A DNA stretch of 64,000 nt, taken from assembly GCA_036872755.1 (NCBI GenBank), contig JAVHNS010000003.1, positions 2,790,001 to 2,854,000 of the forward strand, read 5' to 3'. This DNA is from Orbilia blumenaviensis. Its lineage: Eukaryota; Ascomycota; Orbiliomycetes; Orbiliales; Orbiliaceae. The translations under genes were made by a program, and so were the position numbers. The notes under the pieces are model-generated. The model saw only the letters and a list, made by a program, of their open reading frames with translations, did no database searches and was not told the origin of the DNA. How positions within the stretch are numbered: position 1 is the first letter of the stretch; each line of letters starts with the position of its first letter. Shown here one piece after another: positions 13,401-24,009 of the stretch.

Positions 13401-13650
13401 GTTCTTTGCCATTCGCTTGAAATGTCCAGGCCTCCCTGCCCCCCAAGCTTGTGACAGGACTTGGTTTTAAAGAAAATTCAACGCCATGCATGTTAAATTT
13501 TGCCGTCGAGGGTCGGGACCACTGAGACTGATGTCTTGTGAAAGCTATGTATCAACAATGCATTTATCATGAAATAGGGATAGCTGTTGTTCGAGGTTGG
13601 TCCACTGAGATGTTGGCAATTGATAAGTCCTCACCGCTTTGACGGGGGTG
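10472..13650. other. Intergenic region between divergent thioesterase and desaturase genes
   Basis: Roughly 3.2 kb without a gene I can defend. The part next to 10472 is the thioesterase promoter. A 174-codon ATG-initiated frame on the minus strand (12770-13294) has a Lys/Arg-rich start but no recognisable domain and weak start context, so I do not call it. Otherwise I see scattered A/T runs and nothing structured. Confidence 0.45.
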
Positions 13651-13658
13651 GGAGGCTG

Positions 13659-13665
13659 TATAAAA
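13659..13665 (+). promoter_or_regulatory. Candidate TATA box of the delta-12 desaturase
   Basis: TATAAAA lies about 300 bp upstream of the leader intron and 518 bp upstream of the ATG. The spacing suits a gene with a long spliced leader and a C/T-rich stretch just before the intron (13880-13940). Position-based inference only. Confidence 0.35.
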
Positions 13666-13970
13666 CCCTCCATAGTCCCGCAAAACCTGGAGAAGAAGAG
13701 AATTAATATTTCTTGAGGTTCAGTCGATAGTCAGGCCACGGTCGACGGTATAGACAGAGCCAGATCCCAGGAAGTTGTCTATTTTGACACAGTTATAGGC
13801 GCTGCAGAAGCTTTGGATTTGTCTGCTTGGCTGAATTTTGTTGAGGAGAATTCAAACGGGTCCCACATTTGCGTCCCTTTTCTTAATGCTTTAACCTTCT
13901 CAGCTCTTCCCTCTCTTCTTCTCCCTCCCTCCATCAGCAATCCTTCTGGTCGACAGCCCTTGATTTTTTG

Positions 13971-14062
13971 GTAAGTCCTTTCGATTCCACCCCATCTTTA
14001 TCGTGATATCCTTTTTCCCGGGCAATGGGCTAACTGTCTTTTTCTTTTCCCTTCTTGATCAG
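13971..14062 (+). other. Probable 5' UTR intron of the desaturase gene
   Basis: A GTAAGT donor at 13971, a GCTAAC branch-like site near 14029 and a GATCAG acceptor ending at 14062 define a 92-bp intron wholly upstream of the ATG at 14177. The sequence before the donor is pyrimidine-rich leader-like DNA. Confidence 0.6.
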
Positions 14063-14176
14063 GGCGAATAGCTGTTCTGGCAGGCTTGTTGTAGCTTGAA
14101 CCACCCACAACACAAAAAAAACACCCAGCCGCTTGAAAGGGAGAGATCTCGAGGCTTCGCCCACATATCAGAAACG

Positions 14177-15671
14177 ATGCCGGCGACAGTTCGATCAGCT
14201 GCCGTTAATCGGGCCAGCACTTCGGAGAAGACTGCTTATTCAACCTCGAACTCCGTTTCCCCTTCGGAGTCGCCTTCTTTCAACCCGTCCCCTCATTCTT
14301 CCAGTACTTCCCTCAGTGACCTTGATGTTAAGGCCAACAGCCAGCCTAAGCTCATTAATACATATGGCGACGAATTCAAGATCCCAGATTACACTATTAA
14401 AGACATTTACGACGCCATCCCGAAGCACTGCTTCAAACGTAGTGCTGTCAAGTCTCTGGGTTATGTTTTTAGAGATTTTGTTTACTTGACTATCACATTC
14501 ATCGGCTTCAACAACTACCTCATCCCAGCTATTCCCAATGTCTACGGCCGAGCCGCTGCCTGGGCTGTTTACACTGTCCTCCAAGGCCTCTTTGGAACCG
14601 GTTTGTGGGTTATGGCCCACGAGTGTGGTCACGGTGCCTTCTCGGACTATAAGCTTCTCAACAATACTGTCGGCTGGATTCTTCACTCTGCTCTCTTGGT
14701 CCCATACTTCTCATGGCAAATCTCTCACCACAAGCATCACAAGGCAACTGGGCATATGCAACGTGACATGGTCTTCGTTCCACGCACACGAGCTGAATAT
14801 GCCCTCAAGTTTGGAGCCAAGGTTGGTGAATTGATGGAGGAGACTCCAATCTATACTGCAGGCCATATGATCGCCCAGCAGCTCTTTGGATGGCCATTGT
14901 ATCTGATCACGAACGTCACCGGCCACAACTTCCATGAGAGACAATCTGAGGGACGTGGCAAGGGCAAGAAGAATGGTTGGTTCACTGGTGTCAACCACTT
15001 TGACCCTGCATCTCCACTCTACGAGCACAAGCACAGCAAGCTGATCTTGTTGAGCGACTTGGGTTTGGCTATCACGGGCTTCCTCTTGTATTCTGCCTGC
15101 CAGAGGTGGGGTGCTGCAAATGTCCTGGTTTGGTACGGAATTCCATACCTCTGGGTTAACCACTGGTTGGGTAAGTTATATATGTCGAGGAATTTAGTGT
15201 TTTGAGGACAATTATAGGCTAATACATTTTATTCTAGTTGCTATCACCTATCTCCAGCACACCGACCCCACTCTTCCTCACTATGAGCCATCTGCTTGGA
15301 GCTTCACCCGTGGTGCTGCTGCTACTATTGACCGGGAGTTTGGCTTCATCGGTCGCCATCTCCTCCACGGTATCATCGAGACCCACGTTGCCCATCACTA
15401 CGTTTCTTCCATTCCATTCTACAATGCCGATGAAGCTACCGAGGCCCTCAAGGGAGTCATGGGCGAGCACTACCGTTCCAACACCGAGGGTGGCAGCTGG
15501 GGTTTCCTTGCTGCTTTGTGGCATTCAGCCAGATGGTGCCACTTCGTCGAGGAGTCAGCTGGTGCTGAAGGAAGTGGTGTCTTGTTCTTCAGGAACAGGA
15601 ACGGACTTGGTGTCCCGCCACGCAAGGAGGAAGACTTGAAGAAGGAGATTATTATTGGAGCCGACGAGTAG
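14177..15671 (+). CDS. FAD2: Oleate delta-12 fatty acid desaturase
   Basis: Endoplasmic-reticulum di-iron desaturase that introduces the second double bond of linoleate into oleoyl lipid. Exons 14177-15170 and 15238-15671 encode 475 residues; the 67-bp intron (GTAAGT/TTCTAG) joins HWL to VAITYLQHTDP. The three histidine boxes are present: HECGH at residue 148, HHKHH at 184 and HVAHH at 381. Between them lie the expected hydrophobic membrane segments. The N-terminal 60 residues are Ser-rich; the conserved fungal block YGDEFKIPDYTIKDIYDAIP follows. ATG at 14177 has A at -3 and good family length. Fungal omega-3 desaturases are close relatives; the PDYTIKDI block and overall likeness to Aspergillus OdeA favour delta-12. 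A leader intron and TATA-like box precede it. Confidence 0.92.
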
Positions 15672-16669
15672 AGCGTGACCAAATAGCAGACTTTCTTCTG
15701 ATATCTTGTTCTGTTCTTACCCTGCTTTGACTGGCAACCCCCCATTTAGATTTCGCGCCCTCTCCAATAGAAGGCCTTATTTGATATGAATGATAATACG
15801 ACTGGAAAATGACTGAAACGTGTACTACAGTTTCCGTTTAAAAAAAGTTGGCACATTATTATGTTGTTGACCCGCAGCCTGTTGATAGAAGCGGTTGGAT
15901 ATGGATATACAGCAGGGGATATATTAGAATACCTCTTGGCTTCCTGCTTTCTGTTTTCTTGCTACCAATGAAGCGTCTTTTGTTCTGTTTACCCTCTCTT
16001 TCCTTTCTTCCACTGTACATAATACGTCGATGTCGATATGCTGCCTGAATGAATGGATTTTATAGAGCAAAATATGGCCTGATCGTAAATGTGTTGTTTT
16101 TGGTGGCAGCGGCAGGGCGCTGGCAGTCTCCTCCCCCCGGCCTCCTCTCCCTCCTCTCTTCCTGGCCCCCAACCAACTTCATCCCCATCTCCTCCGTGCC
16201 GCGAACTCACCATTGGCATCGGCTTCCATTGTTTGCTTGCTTCTGAACGCGACTCATTCGGCACCTCAAGACAAAGCGACATCTGGCAATTGGAAGTATC
16301 TTATACGTATTCCCATTTCATTTGTAGACCATCTGATATTCGAACAAGGTGAGGCGTGCACCGTTTTGGTAGCCTTGCGATGAGCACCAACCGCTGACCC
16401 GACTCCTCGCAGCTCCGACACCGCATTATCTTGACCATCTATCTATTTCTTCAGCCTATATAACCCTCGGAGTCGCTGCATCGAGATACCCTTTTGCCTT
16501 TGTACATCTTGCGCGCCGTTTTCTTTGCCGGCTTTTTTTTCTCTTCTCTTTATTCTTTTCAACAGCCTTCTCTCGTCCACTGAGAATTTTTAGTGGATTA
16601 CCGCCTGCCATCCCGCGTCAGAAACCCCTCCTCCTCCTTCTCCGTAGCTACAACGTAGCACTCACCAGA
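15672..16669. other. Intergenic region: desaturase 3' end and RNase H1 promoter
   Basis: About 1 kb. The first part should be the desaturase 3' UTR. From about 16430 to 16610 the plus strand is C/T-rich and ends close to the RNase H1 start, typical of a fungal core promoter/leader. No other gene is visible. Confidence 0.5.
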
Positions 16670-17924
16670 ATGCTTAAACGAAAGCGCCCAGCCTCCGAGA
16701 CCACCAAATTCTACGCCGTCCGTACCGGATTTACACCAGGAGTATATAAAACATATCAAGAATGCCTGGCGCAGGTTACAGGCTTCAAGAAAGCCGAATT
16801 CAAGTCCTTCACTACTCAACAGGAAGCGGAACAATACCTCTCCGGCAAGGACCCGAGTAACGACCCCAACAGTCCGTCGTATGTCCCCAAATTTTACGGT
16901 GTCAGGAGCGGTGGCACACCCGGTGTCTACACAAGCTGGGAAGAATGTCAAAAACACGTCGTGGGAGTCAAGAACCCGAAGTTTAGGCAGTTCTCGACTA
17001 GGGAGGAGGCTGAGGCATTTGTCAGGGGTGTCGGAGAGCATAGTGGTCTTGCTGAGAGTGTGAGTGCTGCCAACGCTGCCGCCGCTGCCGCAGCTGCTGC
17101 AGGCGATACGAGGGAGGACGATGATAACAGGAACACGCGTCGCAAGATGTCGGGTGCTGGAACCGCTGGTAGCAGAAGAAGCAGCACCGCCATAGAGAGT
17201 ATTCTCGACGATAACGAGGACCTTAATGCGGATCTTAGGGAAGCTGGTCTACTCGATGATGCCGGTAAGGAACAAACCGAGATTTTGGACGATAATATCC
17301 TGGAAGAGATGGAAATCGAGACTTCAGGGAATGTCATCAAGCGCTCGTCGCCTAAGTTGATGCGGAACGTTCTAGTGCCGAAGAAAACCGCTGTGCTTAA
17401 AATATATACCGACGGGAGCTCGCTCATGAACGGAAGTGCTAGCGCAAGGGCTGGTGTAGGTATCTGGTTTGGGCCGGGCGACAAGAGGTAAGCTGGTAGC
17501 TAGCTATCCCTAGATTCGGTAATGTTACACGAAAACTAACATGGGGCTCTATAGAAATGTTTCCGAACCACTGAATGACTCGCGAGCTACAAATAACAGA
17601 GCTGAACTCTCAGCCATCCTTCGCGCTATTGAGATTGCTCCTAAACACCGAGAAATCCTCATTTTCACGGATAGCAAATATGCAATCCAGTGTGTCACAG
17701 AGTGGTTTCCGAAGTGGCGATCCAATGGCTGGCAGACTGCTGCCGGGAAACCAGTCGAAAACCAGGATATCATCGAAGAGATCCTGGACCTCATCGAGGA
17801 ACGAATTACGCAAGGAGGCGCGAAGACGAAGTTTGAGTGGGTCAATGGGCATAAGGGAGTTGTAGGAAACGAGATGGCGGACAAGTTGGCGAGAGATGGG
17901 GCTATCCGAGATGGGGCTGTTTAG
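16670..17924 (+). CDS. RNH1: Ribonuclease H1 with two N-terminal hybrid-binding domains
   Basis: Cleaves RNA in RNA:DNA hybrids such as R-loops and primer remnants, in the nucleus and often mitochondria. Exons 16670-17487 and 17555-17924 around a 67-bp intron encode 395 residues. Two hybrid-binding (caulimovirus-VI type) modules occur at about residues 12-57 (FYAVRTGFTPGVYKTYQEC) and 73-118 (FYGVRSGGTPGVYTSWEEC), each ending in an (F)xxFxTxxEAExx helix. A linker with an Ala run and acidic stretches follows. The catalytic domain holds all four acids of the DEDD set: Asp248 (YTDGSS), Glu290 (NNRAELSA), Asp312 (FTDSKYA) and Asp382 (GNEMADKLA). Yeast Rnh1 also has two such modules. No clear mitochondrial presequence is seen. 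Confidence 0.93.
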
Positions 17925-18888
17925 GTTTTGGATTATGATCCGATATCGGGTCAATGCAGGCTGTGCTTGAAGGCGTCTTCCTAATGGCATATTTTCCCTC
18001 TTTCTCCCTACTTTTTTATGGAAAGGCGGTTTCCTTCCTTCATACTTCATACTTCATGTTCCATTTATGTGATCCAGAGAAGGAGAATCGTAATTTGTAT
18101 AGGGCCTGGTCTGGAATTTGGAATTTAGTGTCGATACGGCACTTCTTTCTCGTTCAAAAGCTTCTTTCTACCGAGGGCACACGAATATCTCTGCTTTTAC
18201 GATCACCGGTTACTTTTTGTCTTCGTTCCTTTGGATTCACTCTATCTTTTATTCTGTTTTTCAAGCGGCAATTGGTTTACTGTCTGGACGTTCTTGGCTT
18301 TCGGATTTTTCCTTTCAATACCATTATTACTATCCTTCTGTTACACGAATCTTCTGCGTCTTCTGCGTCAATATCCTACTAGGCCCTTTCAAACGTTATA
18401 CGTTAGCAACTCAATGTTCTATTTCAGTGTAGCGGACGTACATATGGAATTACTCTTTCTATGTATCTTTCTAAAGGTTTTCGAGTCTATGCCTGGTGCG
18501 TAAAACTTAATATAAATTGGAACTTGTAAGTATTTGAGTAATATATAGTCTCGGTCCTAGACGCTGTTGACCACTCTCAACTGGCATATATTGGAAATAG
18601 GTCTAACGAAGCTCCAGACAACATACTTATAATATGTAAACTGTAAATATAATTACGTAATACATATACTATAATATTATATACCATCGAAGGTGGCGGC
18701 ACTAGAGTTCCTTTCCTCTTTAACGCCTCTAGAACGTTAAGTCATAGTGCCCATACCTGCACGTTGCGAGCACATATCTGAGATCTGTTCGTTATCGTGC
18801 TTATTTAAACTTACTACTTGGTTGCAGGCATGCATGATTAGCTGCGAGAAGCAATAGCTTACTGGAATCACGTTAAGTCACTTGAGAG
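17925..18888. other. Intergenic, AT-rich
   Basis: Sequence becomes T- and TA-rich after the RNase H1 stop. Short overlapping frames at 17954-18503 (plus) are hydrophobic because the DNA is T-rich; none shows a domain or good start. Nothing else seen. Confidence 0.4.
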
Positions 18889-18890
18889 TA

Positions 18891-19373
18891 TGGCGGCTAA
18901 AATAGAATATGTCAAAACAATATATAGTACAAACCGTGCAAGATATATATATTACAACTTAAGCGAGGCATAAGTGTGTTAATTTTTCATAATTATGCTC
19001 GACCATCAGTCCGCCACTGGCTTGCCCGCCCGTTTATCGGAGACTGGAGAAAAGCCAGACAGCCAGACAGCCAGACAGCTAGATAGTTCGCACATTAACT
19101 CACAATTATTCTATATACTTGGTTATTTAATATGTATATATGGTAGTTATAGTTATGTTAATTAGTAGAAAAGAAGTAGCCCAACCTTTCGCCACTTAGC
19201 TGTCTGGCTGTCTGGCTTTTCTCCAGCGCTAGTGGCGGGCTGATAGTCGAGCATAATTATGAAAAATTAACACACTTATGCCTCGCTTAAGTTGTAATAT
19301 ATATATCTTGCGAAGTTGTAATATAGATTTGGCGCGGTCTCGTAGTATATATCCTGACATATTTTGGCCACCA
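18891..19373. mobile_element. TA-flanked inverted-repeat element (MITE-like, Tc1/mariner style)
   Basis: The two ends are inverted copies: TGGCGGCTAAAAT at 18891 and, on the other strand, TGGTGGCCAAAAT from 19373. The inner arms match best at 18938-19014 against 19311-19235, including a long stretch around the shared block CATAATTATGCTCGA. Further in, both arms carry CAGACAGC-type repeats (19053-19079 and 19198-19222) that extend the foldback, leaving a ~120-bp AT-rich loop. A TA dinucleotide flanks each end (18889-18890 and 19374-19375), as expected for Tc1/mariner-type target duplication. There is no transposase frame inside, so it would be non-autonomous. The left arm has a ~25-bp insertion near 19022-19045. 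Confidence 0.7.
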
Positions 19374-19375
19374 TA

Positions 19376-20394
19376 TGAAAGAACTCGATGTAGTATAAAT
19401 TATAAAAGTGTCTGGCACCTACGAGTATGTATCGTAATCAGGGTGGCAGCGAAGAAGGGTAACTAGGTGCCGGTATCCCGCGCAACTAGTTTTTGTTTCT
19501 TGTTGGAATATACCTAGTAATTAGGGCATAAACCAAAATTATATACCATCCCGAGGCTTCTATCATTTATGTGGGGACGTTGCGGGCGAGGGAAATAAGC
19601 AATGTGATGAGTGCGTATGTGCATAGTTCGAAAAGTTTTCCCTCGTTGCACCATTGCTGAGTATAAAACCCCCCACCTCTTTCTTTCTTTTAGCTCGATA
19701 TCTTTTTTGTTCTTCTTTCTCCCTTCTTTTCATTCTTCGTCTTCACCCTCTGCTTCAATTTTTTCGACCCCCCCTCATGAAACCATCATTTTCATCACTT
19801 TCGTCATCCATTTGTCTCTCGGTCCCAGCCCCCATTCCATGGCTACCTGCCTACACTTACCGTGGTATGGTAAGCCTCCTTCAAGATATTTATTCGGCCC
19901 TGTTCCGTTAAGCGGCAGACCCCAGGAAACCCTTTCAAGGCGTAGGGGTGGGTTTGTTGCTGGCTTGGTTAGTAAATCCCTTGAAAATTTCGTCACAAGA
20001 TACCCAATATTGATACACCTGGGTAGTTATAATGATGACGGGACCCAGTTGGTTTTACATACTACTGGGTAGCCGTCGTAAAGATCCATGAGCCTCCCTG
20101 GAGCATTTTTCGTGATATGAGCGGGAAAAGGTATGTATCCTAGTACATTTCCCACTTCGTTGGGATCTTTGATTCCATCAAAGCCAGATGAGACTGACTG
20201 ATAAATGGGGCATAGGGGCCATTAAGAACAACAGCTGCCCTTCGCGGAACTAATTTTAAAGTTCCAACATGCCGACGGCAGCAGGGTACGGTATCCTAGC
20301 TAGGATAGAGCTAGCCACAAACAAATACGTATATCCGGTTACCACCTGGCGGTACCGGCAAGCCCTATGAGAGCGAAAGCTTATCAAAAAGCGA
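19376..20394. other. Gene-poor region with promoter-like stretch
   Basis: Around 19661-19780 there is a TATAAAA-like site, a strong C/T-rich tract and then an ATG at 19778 opening a 44-codon frame (MKPSFSSLSSSICLSV...). It looks like a fungal promoter and leader leading into a reading frame that stops at once, perhaps the start of a lost gene. No protein family recognised. Confidence 0.3.
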
Positions 20395-20913
20395 CTATGT
20401 GTGCCTTGAAGCATCGGATAGCATGAAAATTTTGCCGTTGCTAGCGGTGCACCCGTGGCGACATATGCACTGCCTGGGGTTTTGTTTACCTAGCGCGGTC
20501 AATGCACAACCACTATCTACGAAGGGATATCGTTCCTTCCGCATGGCCCCATGTGGAGGAAGCTGCTCATGAAGCCCCACAGGGGGCAGCATGATACCAT
20601 CCCAGCCACTCAAGACGTCGTGATAGGGGAGGTCTGCAAGATATGATCCTGCCCATCCAATGTCATCTAAGGACCCCACTGCTGGTGTCAAAACACATTG
20701 CGCTATGGTGGTTGCCAAAGGGACTTGCACTGTACCGATCGAAAAGATCATTAACCTAGAGGGTAGAATGAGGAAACACCCGCTCCAAATGAAGTCTTTT
20801 ACTTACGCTGCGGCGAAGTAAATGTATCTACATGGCATAGTTTGAGGGGGAAAACCATCGATGAGAGCCATCCAAGGATGACCTACATCGGGAACACTAC
20901 CGGCCTCCGATGC
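20395..20913 (-). pseudogene. Broken coding fragment resembling a DHA2-type MFS antiporter
   Basis: On the minus strand the frame from 20913 to 20807 joins 20755 to 20395 through a 51-bp intron with GTAAGT donor and CTCTAG acceptor. The product carries GSLDDIGWAGSYL, close to the SLDDIGWxGSAYLL signature between helices 1 and 2 of fungal DHA2 drug/H+ antiporters. It is followed by a degraded match to the LxGRLSDIxGRK region. A complete transporter would need about 500 residues. Here the frame is bounded upstream by a stop and downstream loses any likeness, so it is at best a remnant. The resemblance rests on one motif read by eye. Confidence 0.35.
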
Positions 20914-23383
20914 CTATACACTACACATTGGTACCAAATAGGACCTCAAATTGACAAACCTATGGCCCCTAATCGATAAACTGCATATATATGCAAGGGC
21001 GCTGGGGTTTTTCGCAGCCCCGCGCCAAGTATGGGAATGAGCTGTCTATAAAAAGCTCACTGGAGAAGCCGAAGCTACGACTAATGGTTGACTTTTTAAA
21101 GGTCAATACAATCCCTCCAAGGCCATTATCTGGACTCGTTACAGGTCCTTGATTATGACTATACCTTTACGCCAATGTTACGCGAGACTTGTGTATGAGC
21201 CAATTGTCACGTTCACGTACATGTACACCTCCAAAGCTTCCCGCTGATTTTCGGATTCAGTTTCCCCCTGGTCATCAAGACCATGGGGGGGTTTATGGTC
21301 GAAACCACTAGGAGGGAAGATATAATTCTGACCTCAGTGACGTTGTTCTAGTCCAAAGGCCCTCGAAACGGTCAAGGATCCAACGAAAGGAGATTGCAGG
21401 GGACGACTTCGGGGCCTCATGTGGCCCTCGAGACAACTTATTGGAAGGTGGTACGGTTGCCATTCACAGCTATATTGTGGGGTACCCGATGTATCGGGAC
21501 CCTAAACCCAGGGCTACCACATAAACTGTGCCTAATTGGGTTCAATCTAATTCCAATTCGATTCAGACCTTACATGCACGAAGAGCCTGACCTGGAATGG
21601 GGTGTCTGACTCCATCTCAATTTTATCCCGAGCTTTATCTAAATTTCAATTTAGTAAAGCTCGGTTGATAATTTTGATTGAGGGAGTTAACGTTGTAGGC
21701 ACGGTTCTCCTAGACGTAGCGGGCTTCCTGGGCATTTTTTCGTGTAACATCGAATCACCACCACGTGAGGCTCGTGTTACGAAGACTAAACCCCACGGTA
21801 CACAAGTACCTTGCTTATCTAGCAGGTACCCGCCGCACCCTTGTATCTCGCCGCAAAGGCATGCGCATCGATATCATCTGTCAACATCAAAAACCGCTAG
21901 AGCCATTATAAAAACGGCTGATTGTGGTAAAAGCCCCGAGGACGCTAGGGAATATTACGAATATTCCCGGCGTCCCGGGGCACTATGCCTAACTCAATGG
22001 GGGTTGACGAGACCCAGTGGATTGCTAAATGGCCCGGGCCGTGGAGTTGAATCGATACAAAGGGACCGTTCCCTTCGTGTTATTCCGATTCTTCCTTTGG
22101 AATACAGGAAGAGGAGAAGAGATCCTAGTGTGTCGCGCGTTACGGAGGACCAGCAATGTCTGGCGGGATATATCAATCCCGCAGACAATATACCTACTGA
22201 TCGCCGAAAACCGAATACCGATCGATTGGTTCATCAACCCCAGATAAGATACTCTCTGCTTCCCTCCTCTGCAATTTGCAAGAGGGGGCAGTTGCACCAC
22301 ACCCTCCCGGACGAGGGCAGGCACAAAATAAGTGACATAACCAAGTTAGGATGGGCTTTATGTCCTCTCTCGAGGCATAGGGAGACATTTATCCAAAGCG
22401 CCTCAGCCTCTGCGCCTTATTGTATATCGAAGGGCTGGTGGAATTGTGCTAGAATTTTCCCTGTTTAAATCAGTTGGTTGCGCAGGAGAGTTCTGATAAT
22501 TGATGATATTATACCGATAGGGTGGCTACTACGGCGGCAAATGAGTGGAACGTACTACATAGTCTGATGGCAAGCCGGCTCAGATATACAATACTACACT
22601 GGGAGGCATCATAAAAATTCGGGCTCACCAGGATCTCGAATGAAAACTCATGTATATAGTAAATTAGAAATATAGTGGCATTAGGGCGGTCTGCTTGTAT
22701 AGTAATTGATAATATGGTAGACGTTTTAAAGCAATATGACTTGAGACCCCAAATCCCGGCTAGACCAAAGTATACAGATGTAAACGAGAACTATTGTAGC
22801 ACCACAGGCTGTTAAATAGATGTAGTAGAGTCATGGTTAAGAGGTATATACGAATTGGATAGAAACTATAATTGGTACCCTATCGAACTTCCAAAGCGTT
22901 CCAAGATATACCATATTTGAAGACTCAAATAAGAATAGATAGATAGGAGCAATGAGGGCACCTCTCTTTCATGACAAGTAATCCAACGACTCCCATACAT
23001 GGAAGACATGAAAAGAAACACTCAACTGATTATTTTTATGAGTTTATCAACATATAAATTCTTTAGCTAATTTGCGGTGGTCGTTATGTAGCAGCAACAC
23101 TAGTATACTACGAGCTTACCGGAGTATATTAAGTAAACTTCCAATGAGCGATTGAGTAGGTACGCAAAATTACGTTGGAACAGCCATGGAAACAATGCCC
23201 AGAGTTTATGATCTAGGACTTAATATTGCCATTTTTCAATACTAGTGTACATAGAGTTCACTTATGGGGTGTCCCACCGGAATGACTATCCGTCAACGTT
23301 AGAAGCCCTTTCATGCAATACTTATTATGAGTGGAAGTTCAACTCCTAATAACTGTTGGGCTTTCCGAGAGTAAGACCTATAC
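20914..23383. other. Gene-poor region with an unexplained Met-less open frame
   Basis: No gene can be supported. A single plus-strand frame is open for 288 codons (21602-22468) but contains no ATG at all and begins only with GTG. It matches no family I know. A shorter minus-strand frame (22025-22324) overlaps it. The remainder is AT-richer toward 22.5-23.3 kb with no structure I could interpret. Confidence 0.35.
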
Positions 23384-23880
23384 TCATTCGTCCACTATTG
23401 TATAACTCAGTGGGCGGAAGTATAGAAGGTCGGTACAGAGGAAACGGATGCATAATGGTGCGTCTCGACACGCCTGCGCGAAAAGATTACCCAGACTCGA
23501 TGAAATCTCGAATCTCTGGATAATAAAACCCGACATCAATGATGCCGTGTTCGATGGGACTAAGCTCGTTAGGTTGCTCGGGAAGTTGGAGAAAAGCAAC
23601 AGTACGCGGTTCGGCGTGGACGTCGTATTTGTATTTCACGCAGGATATGGCCTTTAACTTGTCGACGCCGAGGTGTCCAGTTGCAGCGATGGGGACTCGG
23701 AAGTTGTAGCAAGAAACGAACCATTTGGCAAACCACATACGGCAGTCGCCCTCCTCACCCCTTATATCTAGAGGGAGAAAGATACCACCCCGGTTCAGAA
23801 GGTGGAAGGATTCGAGGCAGGAGAACTATCAAGGTAAAATCGATTAGAATTCGGGCAGGTCGACTATATAACCAGAATTA
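23384..23880 (-). pseudogene. Uncharacterised coding-like fragment, frame-broken
   Basis: On the minus strand a frame open from an acceptor-like GATAG (just above 23840; CTAAT branch-like site upstream) reads through NRGGIFLPLDIRGEEGDC and MWFAKWFVSCYNFRVPIAAT to a stop at 23487. An overlapping frame continues as a plausible sequence to 23384. Amino-acid make-up looks coding, but the frame change and lack of a proper start suggest a decayed gene or an unrecognised multi-exon gene. It lies directly downstream of the F-box gene on the same strand. Function unknown. Confidence 0.3.
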
Positions 23881-24009
23881 TATAGAGTTGGTTTGGGAAA
23901 GGATTAATGAAATATACATGACCGGTAAATGGTAAGGTGAAATCGAGCCGCTGAGGGAATCTCAGGGCGAGATATTTCAGGACAGGGAATTGAGATAATT
24001 GTAACATGT

